Shown here in pieces: positions 56,556 to 64,000 of a stretch of 64,000 nt of DNA (the stretch's first letter is position 1; the number at the start of each line of letters is the position of its first letter). Source of the stretch: Corbicula japonica (Eukaryota; Mollusca; Bivalvia; Venerida; Cyrenidae); the NCBI GenBank assembly GCA_038501625.1, contig JAZAYU010001105.1, forward strand, positions 23,065 through 87,064, read 5' to 3'. The position numbers and the translations under genes were made by a program. The notes beneath the pieces are model-generated. The model saw only the letters and a list, made by a program, of their open reading frames with translations, searched no databases and had not been told where the DNA came from.

Positions 56556-57809
56556 ATGAACCGAGACGATTGTCACCAACAAGAACTTTCTATTTTTGTC
56601 CCCGCGCCGTCCGATACTTCTTTTATTTCAAGAGAATGGATCGAATATAGACCTACAAATCAGATTACCGGATCATCGGTCATGGAATTCAACATACCTG
56701 CACAGTCAGCGGCCTATGTTGACCTAAGACGAAGCGTCATTAACGTTAAATTGAGAATAATGGACAGCACAGACAATACCGTCGGAGATCAAAGCGTTGC
56801 ACTGATCAACCTACCACTACATACAATATTTAAACAGATCGATGTGGCGTTTCAACAAACACCTTTAACACATACTGGGGCAAATTATCCTTATAAAGCG
56901 TATATCGATACTATCCTTAAAACTAACAGATCTGCTCAAGAAAATATGTTGTCCAGTCAATTATTTTATAAAGATACCGGAATCTTGGACGCAACAGATT
57001 ATCAGGGATCTAATATAGGGCTATACCGGAGGTATCGTGCTACAAAAAACGGGGCAATTGTTGATTTGGAAGGACCTCTACTCCTGGATCTGTTTCAACA
57101 ACCAAAGTTACTGATTAACGGTGTGTCAATCGGAATCAAACTATATTCTAGTCTCAATTCTTTTCGACTCTTATCAGACACACCAATTCCTAATGAGAAG
57201 GTACAAATAGTCGACGCTCGTTTTAAATTATGTGTACAACGAGTGACTAGTGGTGTACTGTTGGCTCATGAAAAACTGCTTCAAGAAGGACCCGCAATCT
57301 ACCATTATCTACGATCAGAAATCAAGACAACGTCAATAGCCTCGGGTCAGTATAGCTTCAGTGCTGATGACATATTTCAAGGTTTAGTGCCTAGTAAACT
57401 CATTGTGGGACTAGTAGCGAGTACCGCTTATATCGGAGATTACAAGAAAAACCCCTTCAATTTTCAAAACTACGATTGCAGTTCCGTGGGTCTTTACGTT
57501 GATGGCCAATCGTACCCTTCTCAACCATTACAACCCAACTACGAAGGCAATCAATTCGTAGAATGTTACAGGACGATGGCCACTTTCAGGAACGACGTTA
57601 ACATATCGAGAGAAGAATATAAGAATGGGTTCTGTTTGTACGTCATTGATATCGATCCTTACTACTCATTCAACACAAAAAGAAAAGGACATTGTCGTTT
57701 GGAACTGAAGTTCGCTAACCCTTTACCAGAGAGTGTAACCTTGATCATGTACGCCGCATTTCCTGAGATTCTCAATATTACAGCGGCAAGAGGCGTGTAT
57801 GTAAAATGA
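56556..57809 (+). CDS. Major capsid protein, double jelly roll
   Basis: 417 residues from ATG at 56556. Conserved Polinton capsid landmarks appear in order: EYRP.N.I.G near residue 27, FNIPAQSAAYVDLRRS, NLPLHTIFKQIDVAFQQTPL, NYPYKAYIDTIL, FQQPKLLINGVSIGIKL (family 'L.NGV...I.L'), PSKLIVGLV, NPFNFQNYDCSSVGLYVDGQ and the final LELKFANPLPESVTLIMYAA. In metazoan annotation this family often appears as 'F54H12.2-like'. The two jelly rolls of the hexon-like fold make the icosahedral shell as trimers. It is intact, with a 4-nt overlap (ATGA) with the protease gene, typical of a polycistronic viral block. Confidence 0.9.
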   Translation: MNRDDCHQQELSIFVPAPSDTSFISREWIEYRPTNQITGSSVMEFNIPAQSAAYVDLRRSVINVKLRIMDSTDNTVGDQSVALINLPLHTIFKQIDVAFQQTPLTHTGANYPYKAYIDTILKTNRSAQENMLSSQLFYKDTGILDATDYQGSNIGLYRRYRATKNGAIVDLEGPLLLDLFQQPKLLINGVSIGIKLYSSLNSFRLLSDTPIPNEKVQIVDARFKLCVQRVTSGVLLAHEKLLQEGPAIYHYLRSEIKTTSIASGQYSFSADDIFQGLVPSKLIVGLVASTAYIGDYKKNPFNFQNYDCSSVGLYVDGQSYPSQPLQPNYEGNQFVECYRTMATFRNDVNISREEYKNGFCLYVIDIDPYYSFNTKRKGHCRLELKFANPLPESVTLIMYAAFPEILNITAARGVYVK

Positions 57810-58234
57810 ATAATTATCAACTCCAAGAACTACTTAGAGAATATCCCGTTACCATATGTGCAGCTGACCAAATTAAAATGCAGAAAGATGGATTTGTTAT
57901 TTCTAATACCGACACAAGTGACGGACCTGGAAAACACTGGGTGGCCTTTCAATTTTCAAGTGACGGTCCAGACTATTTCTTCGATTCTCTCGGAAGACGA
58001 CCTAGTGACTACAACGTGAACTTTGATAGGTTTCTGAAAAATCCTTATTGGTTAATATGTAATCAATTACAAAGCTCTTACTCTACCGTTTGTGGGCATT
58101 ATTGCGTGTATTTTGTGAAGACCAGACAGTCTGATATGTCAATGCAGGACATTGTTAAACCGTTCAATGTTAATGATAAAGATTTTAATTATCATTATTT
58201 TGTGACATTTGTAAATAAAAACAAACAGTGTTGA
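57806..58234 (+). CDS. Adenain-like cysteine protease
   Basis: 142 residues, a Ulp1/C5 family maturation protease. Catalytic residues are readable: His44 in GKHWVAF, Asp60 in FFDSLGR, Gln89 of the oxyanion hole and Cys96 in QSSYSTVCGHYC, with the Q-x6-C spacing of adenovirus protease. It is shorter than adenain (about 200), as usual in Polintons. It would cleave capsid and core precursors during assembly. The start overlaps the capsid stop. A plus-strand AATAAA lies at 58254-58259, 20 nt after the stop. Confidence 0.9.
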   Translation: MNNYQLQELLREYPVTICAADQIKMQKDGFVISNTDTSDGPGKHWVAFQFSSDGPDYFFDSLGRRPSDYNVNFDRFLKNPYWLICNQLQSSYSTVCGHYCVYFVKTRQSDMSMQDIVKPFNVNDKDFNYHYFVTFVNKNKQC

Positions 58235-58246
58235 TGTGTTTATAAT

Positions 58247-58259
58247 TTTATTCAATAAA
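58247..58259. terminator. Back-to-back poly(A) signals
   Basis: TTTATT (minus-strand AATAAA) at 58247-58252 is followed by AATAAA on the plus strand at 58254-58259. This serves two convergent genes: the protease side and the minus-strand ORF ending at 58300. Confidence 0.65.
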
Positions 58260-58299
58260 ATGTAACACTACAAATTCATATGGATCTTCCTCATTATTT

Positions 58300-58467
58300 T
58301 CAAAACGATATCCAATCTACATCTGTATATGAATTTGTCTCCTCTTTTAAAGGTCTCCGTTTCTTTATTTTTTTAAACTCTGGAACACCGGAAGGTTGTA
58401 TTTTTCGTAGTGAAGGGGAAGCCCGTTTTCCTGGTGGTGGTCCTCTCTTAGTTATGTAGTGTGTTCG
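58300..58467 (-). pseudogene. C-terminal piece of a convergent Polinton gene
   Basis: The minus strand is open for 55 codons ending TGA at 58302-58300. The peptide is basic (ITKRGPPPGKRASPSLRKIQ, then EFKKIKKRRPLKEE) and ends SYTDVDWISF. It has no start. Upstream the frame meets a stop exactly where a dispersed tandem repeat begins, so the gene was cut off. In Polintons a second gene set often converges on the capsid block. Whether this is the tail of the polymerase or another protein I cannot say. Confidence 0.5.
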
Positions 58468-58494
58468 TCAGTCAGAACCTCCTTCCGTCCCGCA

Positions 58495-58990
58495 TTCGTG
58501 TCCGGCCCATAACATTGTTATTTGAAGTCGCAATTTAAAATTATTTGACAAAAATATCTACATATCAAGGTGACATGTCGCCTGCAACATTTGGGTCGCA
58601 ACCTTAAAGGTCAAGGTCATAGCATGACTTTGAAGCAAAATTGTGTCCGGTCCATAACTTTCTTATTTATTATTTGATTCTAAAATTATTTCACAGAAAT
58701 GATTGCAATAACGAGACGACGTGTCGCGTGCAACATTTCAGTATCTATCTTGAAGGTCAAGGTCACCGCTTGACCTTGATGCAAAAATTTGTCCGGTGCA
58801 TGGCTTTCTTATTTGTAGTTGGATTAAAAAAATCATAGAAATGATTGCCACATCAAAATGACATGCCATGAGCAAAATTTGGGTCACAACCATTAAGGTC
58901 AAAGTCAGAGCATGACCTTGAAGCAAAATCTTGTCCGATCCATAAATTTGTTATTTATAGTTGGATTTTAAAATTATTCATTGAAATTAG
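58495..58990. repeat. Tandem repeat of about 143 bp (GTCCGGTCCATAACTTT type)
   Basis: About 3.5 units, each with GTCC(G)G(T/C)CCATAA, TTAAAATTATT, GACATGTCGC and AAGGTCAAGGTCA. The repeat is familiar to me from bivalve genomes. Short open frames inside are not genes. Confidence 0.85.
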
Positions 58991-58994
58991 AAAT

Positions 58995-59170
58995 TATTAA
59001 AGAAATTAGAAACGCAAATTCTTTAAACACGAAATATATTTCGTGTCAAAAGAAGTTGCGTTTTTATTTCTTAAAGTATATTATACATACTAAAAGAAAT
59101 TAAAAAGGCAACTTCTTTAAACACAACTTTATTTCATTTTTAAAGAATTTGCGTTTCTAATTTCTTTAAG
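58995..59170. repeat. 175-bp hairpin with nested inverted repeats
   Basis: AAAGAAATTAGAAACGCAAA at the left is mirrored by TTTGCGTTTCTAATTTCTTT at the right; inside are ACACGAAATATATTTCGTGT and further pairing. Probably a small MITE. Confidence 0.8.
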
Positions 59171-60812
59171 AAAACGAGTTTTTAAGGCCGAAACGTCAAA
59201 CTGAATTTTAAACATATAAAAAAGGAATTATGATTAACTTCGATTGAATTAAATACAAAAAGACATATAAATAAAAAGAGCTATGCTGAATCACCTAGAC
59301 GAATGACTTAACGTGAAACTTGACGAGAATGAATCATCTTTCCCTAATTTAAAACACAACAGAAAAAAACCAGTTAATAATACATTAAATGCCAGTTCAC
59401 ATGTCTAATAAGCTTATGGCTGCAAAACAAAAACTATTTATTTTCTTTCTTCAATGGAAACCACATACACCCTTAGTCGAAAGCTCAGACCTAATTGCCT
59501 TGGAGAAAAAACTATGACTCATTTTTTATAAACACGACAGGGTATTAAGGGCAATATTTCAAGGAATAGAGGCCGAAAATAAAAAAAAACATGTTAAGTC
59601 CGAAAATATGTTGAACACGTTTTCCAAAGATGAAAGTTTAACAGATGCATGTACTTGTGTTTATCGTGAATTTGCTGTAAAAACACACATCTCAAAGGAA
59701 ACTGTCTGATTTTAATCAGCAAACGGTCGGACAACTGCAAATTAGTCACGTGTTTGCTTTGCTTACAAATGAAATATATTTAGAGCTTACGTTTCACACA
59801 AATACTCTAACCTATATATGCACAGTTTTATTATTCTTATGGTATTCCATTTACCATAGGCGTGTTGAGGGAGTTTGTAAACAAAGACTCACGACAAAAG
59901 AATGACCCGTCTTCGTAACAAAACGGCCTGTGGTTTGACATTGTCAGCACCCATTGTATATAATACTACGCAAAATTACATTACAAGAAATTGTTGACTT
60001 TTAAACAGACATGCTCCCTGCGGCATTAATTGTAGAAAACAGTGAAAGTATAGGACGTTTTGGATGAACAAAAAAAGTATATTTTCAATTTCAGACATTT
60101 CTGCATATAACAAGCTTTCAAGCGCTTGCAAGCTGTCAAGCAAACAATTTAGAAACTCCTATCTCTCTTCAGCTCTATTCAACTAAAATCACACTTTAAA
60201 ACAAAATCGTCTAAGCACTTACGATAAACAATTACAAACAAACAAAACACATTTAATAAAATTAAACTCTTTATGATCATTTAATGAAAAGTAAATTTTA
60301 CCTGGAAACTTTCAATAATAGTATCACATGGAGAAAGTAGAGTTAGTAAACATGTAATAGTATAGGATACAGTCATATTGAAAGTGACACTACACCACTT
60401 TGTCTCAAATAGTTTCAAAGTTGTTTTGTTTTAACGTAATATAATTACACAAATTTTCAGGGCTCAAAGCCATCTTTAGGACAATGTTAAACATCCCGAC
60501 ACCTGGCGTGGGAGTGTTTTTGCACATGTTTGCTGTATAACCATGCAAGTAAAAATGTATTGCATGGTATTGAGAAGCCGCAAAAAAATCTAATGATTAA
60601 ACTCTGAGCACACTACCATCTGAGCAGCGGGGATAACCCGCCAAAAGGTTGCACGGCTAAAACTGGTAACCGTGATCATCATAACATGACATCGATCGAT
60701 AACCGATACTATACGGACTTTGTGCTTGTGATGTCGTTGCGGAACGTAATTGTAAGATATATACGAGTATTGTGTGCTTCTTTTCTGGACGAATTATGGG
60801 TCATAATATATA
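59171..60812. other. Stretch without recognised gene
   Basis: AT-rich. No exon found, although the 5' exons of the minus-strand Ig receptor could lie in this direction. The last 60 bp (GAGATATATACGAGTATT-like, AATTATGGGTCAT) belong to the dispersed repeat shared with 13.0-13.7 kb. Confidence 0.45.
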
Positions 60813-61370
60813 CTGATCAAAAATAAAAAGTATCCACTTTTTATGCTTGTTTTCCCATAACCATATTTTCATTTAATCAGGAACGCTTTGAATGGTGTTT
60901 ATTTAGTTAATCTCAGTTGTTTTTGAGTTAAATTGTTCATGAACAAAAACTTCCACACCAAGACCTGAGGAACTGCCAATCGAATAACAATTAATCATGA
61001 CTTACAAAACACTACATATTCAATTTAAAGGGAGGTAATTGGAAATGCTTGGAATTTCTAGCGTTGTTTATCGAGGACCAGTTGATTTATTTATGAAAAT
61101 TTTGTGATTTTATTTATCCACAAGAGCTAGAGAACGTGATTTAATTCCAATAAATGTGAATATTTCAAAGAATCGCTGACATTTTACTGAAACCCATATT
61201 ACAATAAAGGGAAAGACAACTAAGTTGTGGCTGCAGATTTTCAAGAATACTTTATCCCTTAGCAATGATAACAGAAAAGCATATGTGTACACATATAGAA
61301 TTTTGAGTTTTCGTTTTCATATTTTACAAAATTTAATATAGGAAAGTGGATACTTTTTATTTTTGTTGAG
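60813..61370. mobile_element. 558-bp Tc1/mariner-type MITE
   Basis: Ends are CTGATCAAAAATAAAAAGTA and TACTTTTTATTTTTGTTGAG; the inverted repeat extends to TCCACTTT. TA flanks both sides. It is nested inside the dispersed repeat shared with 12.9-13.7 kb. No transposase. Confidence 0.85.
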
Positions 61371-61436
61371 TATATTATTACTATGTAACTATTACTTGAT
61401 GATCTTTACTATAGTACAACTAGTCCGGCCGAAGGG

Positions 61437-61535
61437 GAATTTTGGCCCGGCTTTAAATAGAGGTTTATAGCGAATGTTGAGTACCATGTGGCCCGGCTTT
61501 ATATATAGATCGTTGAGTACTGAACGGGAACCATG
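61437..61535. repeat. Dispersed repeat, inverse copy of 12884-13020
   Basis: GCGAATGTTGAGTACCATGT and GGCCCGGCTTTA(T/A)ATA occur here in the opposite orientation to 12.9 kb. Confidence 0.7.
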
Positions 61536-61869
61536 TTGTATGTACAACAGTACGGTTTTACCCAAGGAAATCTTATTAGTAAGAGGGAAGATGTCAACGT
61601 ATTTTTATGTTGCTTGATTATGCGGACTTTTATTGTTAAATTATGTCGCAGGTTATGTAGGCAAAAGTTTTATGTTTATATATAAACAAAATATTTACAT
61701 AACCAAGATGCAATTCCATGTAGGTTTAGTCAGATAATTGATTGTTGTGATTTCTCGTGATAACTGACCCGTCTGGTTTTTCAAGATGGCGTTCATCACG
61801 CAAAGCATGTATACATGATTAGGTAGTACGAGTGGATATAGTCATATAGGGTTGTTTGCGGTAATTCGT

Positions 61870-64000
61870 TAAAATCCAGAGGCAATACATTAGAATCTAT
61901 TAGATGTGCCCTGCACTAGTACAGTCTTATTATATGTTTTTATTGCATTTATTGTCGAATGATGAAAGCCACATGTAGCTCTGCAGGGCTAACAGAGGCA
62001 ATCCGGTAGAATCCAGAGGCAATCCATTAGAATCTATTAGATGTGCATTGTACTAGTGCTGTCTTTTTAAATATGTTTTTCATTGAATTTATTGTCGAAT
62101 GATGAAACACACAGTAGCTCGCAACGCTAACAGAGGCAATCCGTTAGAATCCGTCAAATGATGAAAAACACAGTAGCTCTGCAGAGGCAATCCATTTGAA
62201 ATGCACCGCACAAGTGCAGTAAAATTATATACTTTTTTGTTAAATTTATTGTGGAATGATGAAAAACACGGTAGCTTTCAAAGATAACAGAGGCAATATG
62301 ATAGAATCAAGAGGCAATCCGTTAGAATCCATTAGATATGCAATGCACTAGTACAGTCTAACTATATGATTTTCATTGAATTTTTTGTCAAATGATGAAA
62401 AATCCAGAGGCAATCCGGTAGAATCCATGTGATGTGCACTGCACTAGTGCAGTCTTCTAAAATATGTTTTGCATTGATCTTATTGTCGAATGATGAGAGA
62501 CATAGTAGCTCTGCACGGCTAACAGAGGCAATACGTTAGAATCCAGAGGCAATCCGATAGAATCCATTCGATGTGCACTGCACTAGTGCATTCTGCTTAT
62601 ATAATTTTCATTTACTTTTTTTCGAATGATGAAAAACACAGTAGCTTTGCATGGCTAACAGAGGCAATCCGTTAGAAACCAGAGGCAATCCGATAGAATC
62701 CATTCGATGTGCAATGCACTTGTGCAGTATAACTACATGTATATGATTTTCATTGCATTTTTTGTCGAATGATGAAAAACACGGTTAGCTGTTCAGGGCT
62801 TACAGAGGTAATTCGTTAGAATCCAGAGGCAATCCATTAGAATTCACTGGATGTGCACTGCACTAGTACAGTCTTATTATTATTATGTTTTTATTGAATT
62901 TATTGTCGAATGATTGGAAACACAGTAGCGCTGCACGGCTTACAGAGGCAATCCGTTAGAATCCAGAGGCAATCCATTAGAATCCATTAGATGTGCACTG
63001 CAGTAGTGCAGTCCAATTATATATTTTTCATTGAATTTATCGTCGAATGGTGAAAAACATAGTGCCTTTGCAGGAATAACAGAGGCAATCCGTTAGAATC
63101 CAGAGGCAATCCGATAGAATCCATTCGATTTGCACTGCACTAGTGCATTCTACCTATATGATATTTATTTACTTTTTTTGTCCAATGATGAAAAACACAG
63201 TAGGTTTGCATGGCTAACAGAGCCAATCCGCTAGAATCCAGAGGCAATCCATTAGATGTGCACTGCACTAGTGCAGTCTAATTATAATGTTTTTCATTGA
63301 ATTTATTGTCGAATGATTGGAAACACAGTAGCTCTGCACGGCTTACAGAGGCAATCCGTTAGAATCCAGAGGCAATCCATTAGAATCCATTACATGTGCA
63401 CTGCAATAGTGCAGTCCAATTATATATTTTTCATTGAATTTATCGTCGAATGGTGAAAAACACAGTGTCTTTGCAGGGATAACAGAGGCAATCCGTTAGA
63501 ATCCAGAGGCAATCCGATAGAATCCATTCGATTTGCACTGCACTAGTGCATTCTACCTATATGATTTTCATTTACTTTTTTGTCGAATGATGAAAAACAC
63601 AGTAGTTGCATGGCTAACAGAGACAATCCGTTAGAATCCAGATGCAATCCGATAGAATCCATTCGATGTGCACTGCACTAGTGCAGTATAACTACACATG
63701 TATATGATTTTCATTCAATTTTTTGTCGACTGATGAAAAACACAGTAGCTCTGAACGGCTAACAGAGCCAATCCGCTAGAATCCAGAGGCAATCCATTAG
63801 ATGTGCACTGCACTAGTGCAGTCTAATTATAATGTTTTTCATTGAATTTATTGTCGAATGATTGGAAACACAGTAGCTCTGCACAGCTTACAGAGGCGAT
63901 CCGTTAGAATCCAGAGGCAATCCATTAGAATCCATTAGATGTGCACTGAACTAGTGCAGTCCAATTATATATTTTTCATTGAATATATCGTAGAATGGTG
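61870..64000. repeat. Satellite of about 135 bp with higher-order structure, runs off the end
   Basis: About 16 units, each with a GATGAAAAACACAGTAGCTC block, AGAGGCAATCCGTTAGAATC in two tandem copies, the perfect palindrome ACTGCACTAGTGCAGT, and a TTTTTCATTGAATTTATTGTC spacer. Variants such as GAATGATTGGAAACACAGTA repeat at about 62912, 63315 and 63857 (spacings of three and four units), so higher-order units exist. Confidence 0.9.

Larger units (their letters stand above)
53400..58467 (+). mobile_element. Polinton/adintovirus-type element, right-truncated
   Basis: Gene order on the plus strand is small ORF, integrase, TBP-like, penton-like, small basic protein, major capsid, protease, then a convergent minus-strand tail that ends abruptly at about 58468. 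Integrase, double-jelly-roll capsid and adenain-like protease together define Polinton/Maverick elements, which are integrated virus-like DNA transposons. Family-B DNA polymerase and FtsK/A32 ATPase, normally present, are absent, and I see no terminal inverted repeats, so this is a fragment. The capsid-side genes other than the TBP-like one are intact, suggesting a fairly recent copy. Left limit is approximate. Confidence 0.85.

Noticed and set aside
56338..56556. Minus-strand frame rich in Phe/Ser
   Set aside because: Antisense of the Lys/Arg-rich small Polinton protein.
61110..61292. 60-codon minus-strand frame
   Set aside because: Entirely inside the 558-bp TIR element; no similarity.

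Overview
This is a stretch of AT-rich animal nuclear DNA, most likely from a bivalve mollusc. Genes are broken into short exons with GT-AG introns, the intergenic space is full of foldback elements and satellites, and the receptor and transporter exons look lophotrochozoan. The species call is inference; the sequence does not name it. All coordinates come from reading by eye.

Layout. (1) 1.9-6.8 kb, minus strand: exons of an SLC17-family transporter (closest in my memory to SLC17A9), including two alternative versions of one 78-nt exon with identical length and phases. A foldback array of TCCATGGA palindromes fills the intron between them. A third SLC17-like exon lies at 6.7 kb. (2) 7-27 kb: no convincing host gene; many TTAA-flanked MITEs, palindromic foldback elements and dispersed repeats, one 3-kb block carrying repeated AACGGAAGTTAA motifs, and one degraded ORF. 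(3) 27.5-28.05 kb, minus: a signal-peptide-like exon without ATG plus one Ig-like exon, an isolated fragment of an Ig receptor. (4) 28.7-32.6 kb: a 3.95-kb giant foldback element built from 8-bp subrepeats, TA-flanked; then a 40-bp minisatellite. (5) 38.1-52.6 kb, minus: a multi-exon Ig-superfamily membrane receptor (three Ig exons, transmembrane exon, tail exons with ITIM-like and YxxM tyrosines). Its introns hold a degraded mariner element, MITEs and satellites. (6) 53.5-58.5 kb, plus: a compact Polinton/adintovirus-type element: small ORF, integrase with chromodomain, a TATA-binding-protein-like gene, penton-like protein, small basic protein, double-jelly-roll major capsid protein, adenovirus-type protease, then a truncated convergent minus-strand C-terminus. 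No PolB or FtsK/A32 packaging ATPase is visible. (7) 58.5-64 kb: tandem repeats, a small TIR element and a roughly 135-bp satellite with a higher-order pattern running off the end.

How it fits together. The Polinton morphogenesis genes overlap by 4 to 13 nt or abut, so they look like one unspliced transcription unit ending at back-to-back poly(A) signals. The most unusual item is its TBP-like gene: the second TBP repeat is cut by a stop, and the rest continues in the -1 frame after a correctly phased A AAA AAG heptamer. That is either programmed frameshifting or a one-base lesion. The Ig receptor and the SLC17 gene are the host genes; the rest is mostly mobile DNA.
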